A stretch of 64,000 bases of DNA from Blastococcus saxobsidens DD2 (GTDB taxonomy: Bacteria; Actinomycetota; Actinomycetes; Mycobacteriales; Geodermatophilaceae). The translations under genes and the position numbers were made by a program. Positions 8,695 through 15,559 of the stretch are shown here, in pieces (position 1 is the stretch's first letter; each line of letters begins with the position of its first letter). The notes beneath the pieces were generated by a model, which saw only the letters and a program-made list of their open reading frames with translations, was not told where the DNA came from and searched no databases. The stretch is from NCBI RefSeq assembly GCF_000284015.1, contig NC_016943.1, positions 2,955,541 through 3,019,540 on the forward strand. Reading direction: 5' to 3'.

Positions 8695-9164
8695 GCTCCT
8701 GCTCCTCCTCGGATGTCGTGCTCGTGGATCTGCGCTGACTGGGTTGAGGCATCTGCCCGGCAGTCCCGGCAGAGACCCCAGAAGACGACCTCGGCCTCGT
8801 CGACGACGAAGCCGGCCGCCTCGGACGGGGTCAGACAGGGGGCTGCACCCAGGGTGCAGTCCACGTCGGCGACCGCGCCACAGGAGCGGCAGACCAGGTG
8901 GTGGTGGTTGTCGCCCACCCGCAGCTCGAACAGCGCCGGCGCACCGGCCGGCTCGATGCGGCGGGCGAGCCCCGCGGCGACGAACGCCTTGAGCACCCCG
9001 TAGACGGCCTGGGGCGACACCGACGGGTGCAGCTGCCGGGCCCCCGTCACTATCGTCTCGGCGTCCGCGTGGGGGTGGTCGGCCAGCACGCTGAGCACGG
9101 ACAAGCGGGGCCGCGTCACACGCAGCCCGGCGTCCCGCAGCTGCTGCGGCCAGGTCATCTCCAT
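8691..9164 (-). CDS. Fur family peroxide- or metal-responsive repressor (FurA/CatR-like)
   Basis: A 157-residue Fur family protein. An N-terminal winged helix ([22 protein letters not shown]) is followed by a dimer and metal domain with [17 protein letters not shown] and a second cysteine pair in LCRDCRAD, which form the structural zinc site. The family senses iron or peroxide. Its place directly before catalase, overlapping by four bases, matches the FurA/CatR-catalase pairs of actinobacteria, where the repressor controls itself and the peroxidase or catalase. The ATG at 9164 is the first of two close ATGs; the message may be leaderless. Confidence 0.9.
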   Translation of the reverse strand: MEMTWPQQLRDAGLRVTRPRLSVLSVLADHPHADAETIVTGARQLHPSVSPQAVYGVLKAFVAAGLARRIEPAGAPALFELRVGDNHHHLVCRSCGAVADVDCTLGAAPCLTPSEAAGFVVDEAEVVFWGLCRDCRADASTQSAQIHEHDIRGGAGA

Positions 9165-9172
9165 CGGCGACC

Positions 9173-9201
9173 ACTCAACTCCGTTGTTTTGAGCTAGTCA
9201 A
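9173..9201 (-). promoter_or_regulatory. Candidate fur-catalase promoter and Fur operator
   Basis: On the minus strand a -35-like TTGACT (9201-9196) is followed after 17 bases by TTGAGT (9178-9173) and, eight bases later, the fur ATG. This predicts a leaderless message, as described for actinobacterial furA genes. The -10 match is weak. A 20-bp partial dyad, CTCAACTCCGTTGTTTTGAG (9174-9193), overlaps the spacer and is the obvious candidate for autorepression. Confidence 0.4.
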
Positions 9202-9277
9202 ATCAACGACACGCCCCTGTGGCCTGCGCCACCTCTCCGCACCCGTCCGTCGACGCTGCGTCGCCACTCCTTCTCCC

Positions 9278-9337
9278 GGCATTGGAAGCTATGCATACGG
9301 ATCGAGGGCCGCACCCACGGGCAAAGGTTCCTATGCC
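9278..9337. repeat. 60-bp palindromic element, diverged copy
   Basis: The left arm (9278-9300, beginning GGCATTGGAAGCTATGCAT) differs at two of 23 positions from the left arm of the perfect copy at 19059-19081. The right arm (9315-9337, ending TTCCTATGCC) is decayed but still matches at about 15 of 23 positions. The loop is 14 bases in both copies. The element lies 24 bases past the stop of the purU remnant, so it may have been that gene's terminator. Confidence 0.8.
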
Positions 9338-9361
9338 TGCGCCCGGGCAGGGTCCGGGACC

Positions 9362-9502
9362 TCAGGCGAAGACGACCGTGCGGTCGCCCTCGACGATCAC
9401 CCGGTCCTCCACCTGCCTGGTCACCGCCTGGACCAGCACCTGGCGCTCCACGTACCGGCCGGCCCCCCGCATGTCCCCGACGGTGGCGCGGTGGTGGTGA
9501 TC
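9362..9502 (-). pseudogene. purU: C-terminal remnant of formyltetrahydrofolate deformylase (purU)
   Basis: About 46 codons before the stop at 9362 translate to a recognisable PurU tail: RATVGDMRGAGRYVERQVL followed by EDRVIVEGDRTVVFA. Intact PurU ends in a similar run (an RDVExxVL helix, then EDRVxVxGxxTVVF). The frame is closed upstream by a TGA at 9505-9503 and no start codon precedes the homologous part. The rest of the roughly 280-residue enzyme is missing, and the ligD-type polymerase stop lies 19 bases away. The palindromic element just behind it may be its old terminator. Confidence 0.75.
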
Positions 9503-9523
9503 TCACCGGCGCCGGGGCCGTCC

Positions 9524-10441
9524 TCAGCCCTGGGGCAGCCGGGCCCGGCGCCGGTCGGCGATGTCGAACAGATCGCCCCACTCCTCCACCCGCTCCAGGA
9601 CCTCCTCGGTGCGGAAGCGCAGCGAACCCGGGTCCGCGCCGTCGCGGACGGCGTCGACCTCGTCCCAGCCGATGGGGGTGGAGACCGTGGCGTCCGGCCG
9701 GGCGCGCAGCGAGTACGGCGCCACCGTGGTCTTGGCGGTGTTGTTCTGGCTCCAGTCGACGAGGACCTTGCCGGGGCGCAGTGCCTTCTCCATCCGCCAG
9801 ACCACCTGGTCCGGCGTCTCCGCGGTGAGCGCCTGGGCCAGCTTCTTGGCGTACCGGCTGGGATGGTCGCGGTCGCCGACGCGGATGGGGGCGTACACCT
9901 GCATCCCCTTCGACCCCGAGGTCTTGACCACCGGGTCCAGCCCGTCGTCGACCAGCCGCACGCGCAGCCGTTCGGCCAGGTGGCAGCACTCGGTGATGCC
10001 GGTGTGCGGGCCCGGGTCGAGGTCCAGCACCAGCAGGTCGGGCAGCGCCGGCTGCCGCGTGCTGCCCACCTGCCACTGCGGCACGTGCAGCTCCAGCGCC
10101 GCGAGGTTCGCCGCCCACGCGAGGTCCGCGACCGTCTCGAGGATCACCATCTCCAGCGTCTCCCGGCCCTTGGAGCTGCCAGGGCTCGGCACGGTGACCT
10201 TGCGGACCCACTCGGGCGCGTGTCGGGCGCTGTTCTTCTCGAAGAACGCCTGCCCCTCCACGCCGTCGGGCCACCGGGTGAAGGTCACCGGCCGGCCCGA
10301 GAGGTGCGGCAGGAGGACCGGTGCGATCCGCACGTAGTAGTCGATCACCTGGGCCTTGGTGAACGACACCTCCGGGAAGAGCACCTTGTCGAGGTTGGAC
10401 ACCTCCAGCTGCCGCCCGTCGACCCGCACCCGCTGTCTCAC
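9524..10441 (-). CDS. ligD: LigD-type NHEJ polymerase/primase domain protein
   Basis: A 305-residue stand-alone LigD polymerase domain of the archaeo-eukaryotic primase superfamily. It adds (ribo)nucleotides at broken ends during non-homologous end joining. Catalytic acidic residues are in LLVLDLDPGPHTG. Other family motifs are VSNLDKVLFPE near the N-terminus, TSGSKGMQVYAPI and LVDWSQNNTAKTTVAPYS. The GTG at 10441 is chosen because recognisable homology starts within ten residues; upstream codons are low-complexity. It follows the ligase gene by 46 bases in a ku-lig-pol order. No 3'-phosphoesterase domain is present. Confidence 0.9.
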   Translation of the reverse strand: MRQRVRVDGRQLEVSNLDKVLFPEVSFTKAQVIDYYVRIAPVLLPHLSGRPVTFTRWPDGVEGQAFFEKNSARHAPEWVRKVTVPSPGSSKGRETLEMVILETVADLAWAANLAALELHVPQWQVGSTRQPALPDLLVLDLDPGPHTGITECCHLAERLRVRLVDDGLDPVVKTSGSKGMQVYAPIRVGDRDHPSRYAKKLAQALTAETPDQVVWRMEKALRPGKVLVDWSQNNTAKTTVAPYSLRARPDATVSTPIGWDEVDAVRDGADPGSLRFRTEEVLERVEEWGDLFDIADRRRARLPQG

Positions 10442-10487
10442 CGTGGCACCTGTGCCCGCGGAAGGCCCACTGCACGCCCCGGTCCGC

Positions 10488-11459
10488 TCACGGTTCCACC
10501 ACCACGTCGGCGACGTCGACGTCGGCCCGCAGGCCACGCCACGACGGGTGCCGCAGCCGCCCCTCCGCCGTCCAGCCGGTGAAGGCCACCTCGCCGACCA
10601 GCTCCGGCTCCACCCAGTGCGCGTCCCGGGTGATCTCCCGCGGCAGCGCGCCGGCGAACGGACTGGTGCGCCGGGGACTGAGCACCGCCTGCAGGTCGCG
10701 CAGCGCCTGGTCGGTGAAGCCGGTGCCCACGTGCCCGGCGTAGACCAGGCGGCCGGCGTCGTCGTGCACCCCGAACAGCAGCGAGCCGATCGTGCCCGTC
10801 CGCCGCCCGGCGCCGGGGCGCCACCCGCCCACGACGACCGACTGCGCGCGGACGTTCTTGATCTTGCGCCAGTCGGGGCTGCGCGCCCCGGGCTGGTAGG
10901 GCGAGTCGAGCCGCTTGGCGACGACGCCCTCGAGCTCGTTCTCCCGACTGGCGGCCTGCACCCGCTCGCCCCCGCCGCGGAACCACGGAGTGGTCACCCA
11001 GCGGTGCCCGCCGGGCGTCAACCCGTCCAGCAGGGACCGCCGCTCCGCATAGGGCAGGCCGGTGAGGTCCCGGCCGCCGTGCGCGAGCAGGTCGAAGACG
11101 AGGTAGGTGACCGGGCGGGCCGCGGCGAGCCGGACGACCTCCGGCCCCGTCCGGTGCATGCGGTTCTGCAGCGCGCCGAAGTCGGGCCGCCCCGCCTCGT
11201 CCATCACCACGATCTCGCCGTCGACGACCGTGCCCGGATCGTCCACCCCCGGGGGCAGCGCGGCGAGCTCGGGATAGCGCACGGAGATGTCACCGCCCTT
11301 GCGGGACCGCAGCTCCAGCCGGCCGTCCCGCACAGCGGCGACCGCCCGGACGCCGTCCCACTTGAACTCGTAACCCCAGGCGGCGTCCCCGGCCGACGGG
11401 AGCTGCCCCGCGACCGCCAGCATGGGCAGCGGGACCTCGCCCGGGCCGGGGGCGACCAC
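10488..11459 (-). CDS. ATP-dependent DNA ligase (LigD ligase domain)
   Basis: A 323-residue ATP-dependent ligase. The nucleotidyl-accepting lysine is in YEFKWDGVRA (about residue 33), followed by TVVDGEIVVMD (motif III), EGVVAKRLDSPY (motif IV) and WRKIKNV (motif V). The OB-fold follows in the C-terminal 110 residues. It seals breaks brought together by Ku. The start is the GTG at 11459, one base after the ku stop. It has only ligase and OB domains, so polymerase and ligase functions are separate proteins here, unlike the fused LigD of mycobacteria. Confidence 0.92.
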   Translation of the reverse strand: MVAPGPGEVPLPMLAVAGQLPSAGDAAWGYEFKWDGVRAVAAVRDGRLELRSRKGGDISVRYPELAALPPGVDDPGTVVDGEIVVMDEAGRPDFGALQNRMHRTGPEVVRLAAARPVTYLVFDLLAHGGRDLTGLPYAERRSLLDGLTPGGHRWVTTPWFRGGGERVQAASRENELEGVVAKRLDSPYQPGARSPDWRKIKNVRAQSVVVGGWRPGAGRRTGTIGSLLFGVHDDAGRLVYAGHVGTGFTDQALRDLQAVLSPRRTSPFAGALPREITRDAHWVEPELVGEVAFTGWTAEGRLRHPSWRGLRADVDVADVVVEP

Positions 11460-11460
11460 G

Positions 11461-12444
11461 TCAGGCGCTGCGGCGGGTCCGCTTGGCCGGCGGCTTGTCG
11501 CCCGCGGCGGCCTTCTTCGCCGGAGCCGCGGTCTTCTTCGCCGCCGGGGCCTTCCTCGCCGCGGCCTTCTTCGCCACAGGGGCGTCGTCGGCGGCGGCGG
11601 CCGGTGGCTTCTTCGCGGCGGCCTTCTTCGCCGGGGTCGCCTTCCTGGCCGGCGCGGCGGGGGCCTCCTCGCCGCCGCGGGCGCGCTCGACGCTGCGGCG
11701 CAGCGCGCTCATCAGGTCCACCACCGCGGCACCGCTGTCGGCGACCTCGGGCACCGGCTGCACCTCGCCGCCGGTCGCCTTCGCCTCCAGCAGGGCAGCC
11801 ATCGCCTCGCGGTAGTCGTCGGTGAACTCGGTCGGGTCGAAGTTCCCCGACATGGAGGAGATCAGCGCCTCGGCCATCTGCAGCTCCTGCGGCCGGACGG
11901 CGACGTCCTCGTCCAGGAAGGCGAAGTCGGGGCGCCGGATCTCGTCGGGCCAGCGCATCGTGTGCAGCACCAGCACGCCCTCACGGACGCGCAGGGCGGC
12001 CAGCGACTCCCGCTGCCGGATGGCGATCTTGGTGATGGCCACCTGGCCGGCGTTCTCCAGGGCGTCGCGCAGCAGCACGTAGGGGCGCGTCGCCGGGCCG
12101 TCGGGCTCCAGGTAGTAGGTCTTCTCGAAGTGGATCGGGTCGATCTGCTCCTGGTCGACGAACTCCAGGACCTCGATCTCGCGCCGGGAGGAGAGCGGCA
12201 GTTCCTCGAAGTCGGTGTCCGTGAGGATGACCAGCTGGCCGTCGGGCAGCTCGTAGCCCTTGGCGATGTCGCCGTACTCGACCTCGTCACCGTCGATCGA
12301 GCAGACCCGCTTGTACTTCACCCGCCCACCGTCGGTGGCGTGCACCTGGTGGAAGCGGATGTCGTGGTCCTCGGTGGCCGAGTAGAGCTTCACCCCGATG
12401 CTGACCAGGCCGAACGACACGGCGCCGCGCCAGATCGAACGCAT
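11461..12444 (-). CDS. ku: Ku, DNA end-binding protein of NHEJ
   Basis: A 327-residue bacterial Ku that forms a homodimeric ring on DNA ends and recruits the ligase. The conserved core runs from MRSIWRGAVSFGLVSIGVKL to about residue 255. The last 70 residues are a low-complexity lysine/alanine/proline tail with many AKKA units. Such tails in actinobacterial Ku proteins bind DNA and tune threading. The ATG at 12444 has a strong ribosome site (GAGGGAGGAG); an upstream ATG six codons earlier is less likely. First gene of the ku-lig-pol operon. Confidence 0.95.
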   Translation of the reverse strand: MRSIWRGAVSFGLVSIGVKLYSATEDHDIRFHQVHATDGGRVKYKRVCSIDGDEVEYGDIAKGYELPDGQLVILTDTDFEELPLSSRREIEVLEFVDQEQIDPIHFEKTYYLEPDGPATRPYVLLRDALENAGQVAITKIAIRQRESLAALRVREGVLVLHTMRWPDEIRRPDFAFLDEDVAVRPQELQMAEALISSMSGNFDPTEFTDDYREAMAALLEAKATGGEVQPVPEVADSGAAVVDLMSALRRSVERARGGEEAPAAPARKATPAKKAAAKKPPAAAADDAPVAKKAAARKAPAAKKTAAPAKKAAAGDKPPAKRTRRSA

Positions 12445-12584
12445 GCCGCTCCTCCCTCGCACCCGGTGGACCCGGGGACTCCCGGGTCAAGATCGCAGAA
12501 TAGGTCCGGACCGGCGCGTGCGGCACTCCGAACGGCGCGCCACCGCTCCCTCTTCCGGAGGACAGGCGCCCGCCGGCCCCGGAG

Positions 12585-13160
12585 TCAGGACTGCTCGTCC
12601 TCCTGGCTCTGCGCGGGAGCCAGCGCCCCGTTCTGGATCGAGTCGTAGACGAACTGCAGGACGTCTGAGCCGGCGACCGTGGTCATGGTGAGGGCGGCGA
12701 GGCGGGTCGCCCGCGGAGCGGAGACGTAACCGAAGACGAACGCCGTGCCCACCCACTGCGCCAGGCAGAACGGGCAGGTGAGCAGCTCGCCGACGGTGTG
12801 CTTCACCCCGCCGTGCTCCCGCACCTCCTCCTCGAGCTCCGCGGGGCCCGAGGCGCCCTGGAAAGCGGTGAACGGCGCCCGGATCGGGGCGGTCACCGGG
12901 TCCTTGGCCAGCCGGCGGGCGAGCCGGAAGGTCGCGATGGTGAGCAGGGCGGCGTCGCCGAAGGGGATGCGGTCGGGCAGCTGGCGACCCGACGCGCGCA
13001 CCGCCACCACACCGGCCACCACCAGGCCCGAGTACACGCCCATCGCACCGAGGGAGCCGCCCAGCGGGCGCGCCTCTCCCTGGGTGTACTCGCGCTTCTG
13101 GATCCGCGCCCACCGGAAGAGCGGTGCCCCGACCCGCTGGACCTCGTCTGCGATCGCCAT
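12585..13160 (-). CDS. DUF1360 family membrane protein
   Basis: A 191-residue protein with about three membrane helices. It shows the DUF1360 pattern: ATFRLARRLAKDPVTAPIRAPFTAF, then GELLTCPFCLAQWVGTAFV with the conserved Cys-x-x-Cys on the membrane face. In other bacteria these are sporulation- or stress-associated membrane proteins with no proven activity. It stands alone upstream of ku, on the same strand and 140 bases away, and is divergent from the acidic DUF5709-like gene. Confidence 0.8.
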   Translation of the reverse strand: MAIADEVQRVGAPLFRWARIQKREYTQGEARPLGGSLGAMGVYSGLVVAGVVAVRASGRQLPDRIPFGDAALLTIATFRLARRLAKDPVTAPIRAPFTAFQGASGPAELEEEVREHGGVKHTVGELLTCPFCLAQWVGTAFVFGYVSAPRATRLAALTMTTVAGSDVLQFVYDSIQNGALAPAQSQEDEQS

Positions 13161-13352
13161 CGTCCCCGGCTACCCCGCCGCGGGCCGGCCATGCGGTGCG
13201 CACCGGGGAGTGTGCCACTGCACACCGGCGCATGGCGGCGCACGACCCGGGTAGGGCGATGGTCCGACGCCGGTCGCGGAACCGGCTCCGGCGCCCGGCG
13301 ACGGACGCCACGAGAACGACGCGCGCACGCCGCGCAGAGACGGAGGCACCGC

Positions 13353-13766
13353 ATGACGCAGCCCGAGGGCCAGACCGCGCGCGACATCTTTCCCGAGGAC
13401 GAGGGCATCCCCGAGGTGTCGCAGGACGACTCGCCCACCATGGAGCGGGCGGAGGACCCCCAGTTCGAGCCGCTCCCTGGCGAGCGGGCCGGCGCCACCA
13501 CCGACTTCGGCACCACGGCGTTCGAGCAGTCCGAGGGCGAACCCCTCTCCGGCCGGCTCGACCGCGAGGTCCCCGACGACACACCGGATGTCCGCCCCGC
13601 CGAGGACCCGAACCGGGCCGGCGCCCAGCTCGAGCAGGACACCTCCACCACGCCCGACAGCGACTCGGGCACCAACCGCACGGCCGACGACGTCGAGGCC
13701 ACCGCCGACGTCCCGGTCGGTGGCGAAGGTCCCGAAGAGGGGGCCGTGCACATCACCGACGGCTGA
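13353..13766 (+). CDS. Acidic disordered protein, DUF5709-like
   Basis: A 137-residue protein, strongly acidic and rich in proline, threonine and glycine, with no hydrophobic core. The pattern (EDEGIPEVSQDDSPTMERAED, ..SGRLDREVPD..) resembles the actinobacterial DUF5709 family. It is probably intrinsically disordered. The ATG at 13353 follows GGAGGCACCGC. A weak SigF-like -10 (GGGTAG at 13249-13254) lies about 100 bases upstream, so a stress-linked role is possible. Function is unknown. Confidence 0.7.
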   Translation: MTQPEGQTARDIFPEDEGIPEVSQDDSPTMERAEDPQFEPLPGERAGATTDFGTTAFEQSEGEPLSGRLDREVPDDTPDVRPAEDPNRAGAQLEQDTSTTPDSDSGTNRTADDVEATADVPVGGEGPEEGAVHITDG

Positions 13767-14025
13767 CCGCGCACCGCTTCCGCCCCGCCGGCCCACCCCC
13801 CGCCGACACCCGCACGGGTGTGTCCCGGGGGGTGGGTTGGCGCGCGCGCGGTCGGTTGTCTACGTTGGGTCAGCGGTTGAGCAGCAAGCCGCCCGTGCCG
13901 GACCGGTGGTCCGACACGCACCCCGTTCGACACCGGCGGGACGGGACGTCGAGTCCCCGACCGCACCAGCGGTAGATTGTCCGGGCGGCCCGCCGTCCGG
14001 GTGCCGCCGAGAGGAGCCACTGTCC

Positions 14026-14424
14026 GTGACCACTTCCGACCTGCCCGCCGAGGGGCAGCCCGACGTGTCGACCGAGGGCACCGAGGCCCCCTTCGACGAC
14101 GTGATCACGCTCTCGACCTCCACCGACGAGGACGGCACGGTCACGGTCACGGTCGTCGGCGAGGTGGACACGTTCACTGCCCCGGTGCTCCGTTCCACGC
14201 TGGACAGCCAGCTCGAGGCGCAGCCGCGTGAGCTCGTGATCGACCTCTCCGGCGTCCAGTTCCTGGGCTCCGCCGGGCTCGCCGTGCTCGTCGAGACCCA
14301 GAAGTCGGCCCGCAGCCGCGAGGTCGCGCTGCGGCTGATCGCCACCACCCGTGCCGTCACCCGGCCGCTCGAGGTCACCGGCCTCATCGACCTGTTCACG
14401 ATCGCCGACAGCCCGGCGCGCTGA
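14026..14424 (+). CDS. STAS-domain anti-sigma factor antagonist
   Basis: A 132-residue protein. A disordered acidic N-terminus of about 25 residues is followed by an STAS domain. The phosphorylatable serine is in LSGVQFLGSAGLAVLVE (about residue 84). In the partner-switching scheme the unphosphorylated antagonist binds RsbW and frees the sigma factor; phosphorylation by RsbW-type kinases blocks this. The GTG at 14026 has GAGAGGAG upstream. It lies near the fused regulator and the rsbW-sigF pair and is the likely free antagonist of that circuit. Confidence 0.88.
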   Translation: MTTSDLPAEGQPDVSTEGTEAPFDDVITLSTSTDEDGTVTVTVVGEVDTFTAPVLRSTLDSQLEAQPRELVIDLSGVQFLGSAGLAVLVETQKSARSREVALRLIATTRAVTRPLEVTGLIDLFTIADSPAR

Positions 14425-14449
14425 GCGACGCCGGGTCCGTCCCGGCAAT

Positions 14450-14491
14450 CGACGAAGGCCCCCGCCGGATCACCGGCCGGGGCCTTCGTCG
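14450..14491. terminator. Bidirectional terminator between STAS and topoisomerase genes
   Basis: Arms 14450-14468 and 14473-14491 (CGACGAAGGCCCC...GGGGCCTTCGTCG) pair over 19 positions with a single mismatch around a four-base ATCA loop. It lies 26 bases past the STAS stop and four bases from the topoisomerase stop, so it can serve both convergent genes. Confidence 0.8.
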
Positions 14492-14494
14492 CGT

Positions 14495-15502
14495 TCAGGC
14501 CGACAGCAGCTGGCAGACCACCTGCTCGAGCACCTTCTGGGTGTCCCGGTCGGCTTCCGCGTCGTCGGCCGCCTGCAGCGCCTGCGCCACGGTCTCACCG
14601 TGCTCGAACCGGTCGACCACGCGCGGGTCGACGTAGCTGGCCCTGCAGACCGCCGGCGTGTTGCCCAGCTGCTCCGACACGGCCTTGTACGCCGCGCTGA
14701 TGACCTTCTTGCGCGCCGTCTTCGTCGCCGGCGGCGGCACCTCGGCCAAGGTGGCGGCCATCATCACCGTGGCGTTCCAGGTGCGGAAGTCCTTGGCCGT
14801 GATCTCTGCGCCGCTGATCTCCTTGAGGTAGGAGTTGATCTCGGCGCTGGTCACATCGTGCCACTCGCCGTCGTCGGTCTGGTACGCGAGCAGCTCCTCC
14901 CCGACTCCGGCCGGGCGCTCCAGCAGTTGGCGGACCACGGTGGCCGTGGGCCGGTCGGTGATCTCGACCTCGCGCTCGATGCCGCCCTTCGCGGTGTAGG
15001 AGTAGAAGGTCCGCTCGCCACGGACCGAGACGTGCGCCCGTTCAAGGGTCGCCAGCCCGTAGGTCCCGTTCTCCTCCACGTACTGCTCGCTGCCCACCCG
15101 GAAGGCGCCGAGGTCGAGCAGCCGGACCGCCGCGGCCAGCACCCGCTCCCGGTTGAGCCCACGCGTCCGCAGGGCAGCGACCACCGCGTCGCGGACGTCG
15201 GGCAGCTGCTGGGCGATCTCCAGGACCCGCTCGTGCTTCTCCGCGTCGCGCCGGGCGCGCCAGGCGTCGTGGTACCGGTACTGCCGCCGTCCGGCGGCGT
15301 CGACCCCCGTGGCCTGGATGTGGCCGTTGGGCCAGGGGCAGATCCAGACATCCTTCCAGGCCGGCGGGATGGCCAGCTCCCGGATCCGGTCGAGACGGTC
15401 GTCCTTGAGGAGCGCGCCGTCGGTGTCGTAGTAGGCGAAACCGCGCCCGGCCCGCCGGCGTCGGTACCCGGGGCCGTGCACGTCGCTACGCCGCAGTCTC
15501 AC
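14495..15502 (-). CDS. DNA topoisomerase IB
   Basis: A 335-residue poxvirus-type topoisomerase IB, which relaxes supercoils through a 3'-phosphotyrosine intermediate without ATP. The N-terminal DNA-recognition part has GPGYRRRRAGRGFAYYD and AWKDVWICPWPNGHIQATG. The catalytic domain has AFRVGSEQYVEENGTYGLAT (catalytic arginine), ITAKDFRTWNAT and, near the C-terminus, the nucleophilic tyrosine in VCRASYVDPRV. The GTG at 15502 is preferred because homology begins there; an in-frame ATG 18 codons upstream adds only low-complexity sequence. Confidence 0.9.
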   Translation of the reverse strand: MRLRRSDVHGPGYRRRRAGRGFAYYDTDGALLKDDRLDRIRELAIPPAWKDVWICPWPNGHIQATGVDAAGRRQYRYHDAWRARRDAEKHERVLEIAQQLPDVRDAVVAALRTRGLNRERVLAAAVRLLDLGAFRVGSEQYVEENGTYGLATLERAHVSVRGERTFYSYTAKGGIEREVEITDRPTATVVRQLLERPAGVGEELLAYQTDDGEWHDVTSAEINSYLKEISGAEITAKDFRTWNATVMMAATLAEVPPPATKTARKKVISAAYKAVSEQLGNTPAVCRASYVDPRVVDRFEHGETVAQALQAADDAEADRDTQKVLEQVVCQLLSA

Positions 15503-15559
15503 GGGCGGTGGGTGTGCACCGGAACCGTTCCGCAAACGCACCCGGCACAGCGTCACACC

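Noticed and set aside
7012-9003. A long plus-strand frame opposite catalase
   Set aside because: Catalase and Fur on the minus strand carry full catalytic motifs; the plus frame is their shadow and matches no family.
9278-9337. End of an insertion sequence
   Set aside because: No transposase or target duplication is nearby, and the matching copy at 19059 is a self-contained 60-bp palindrome.
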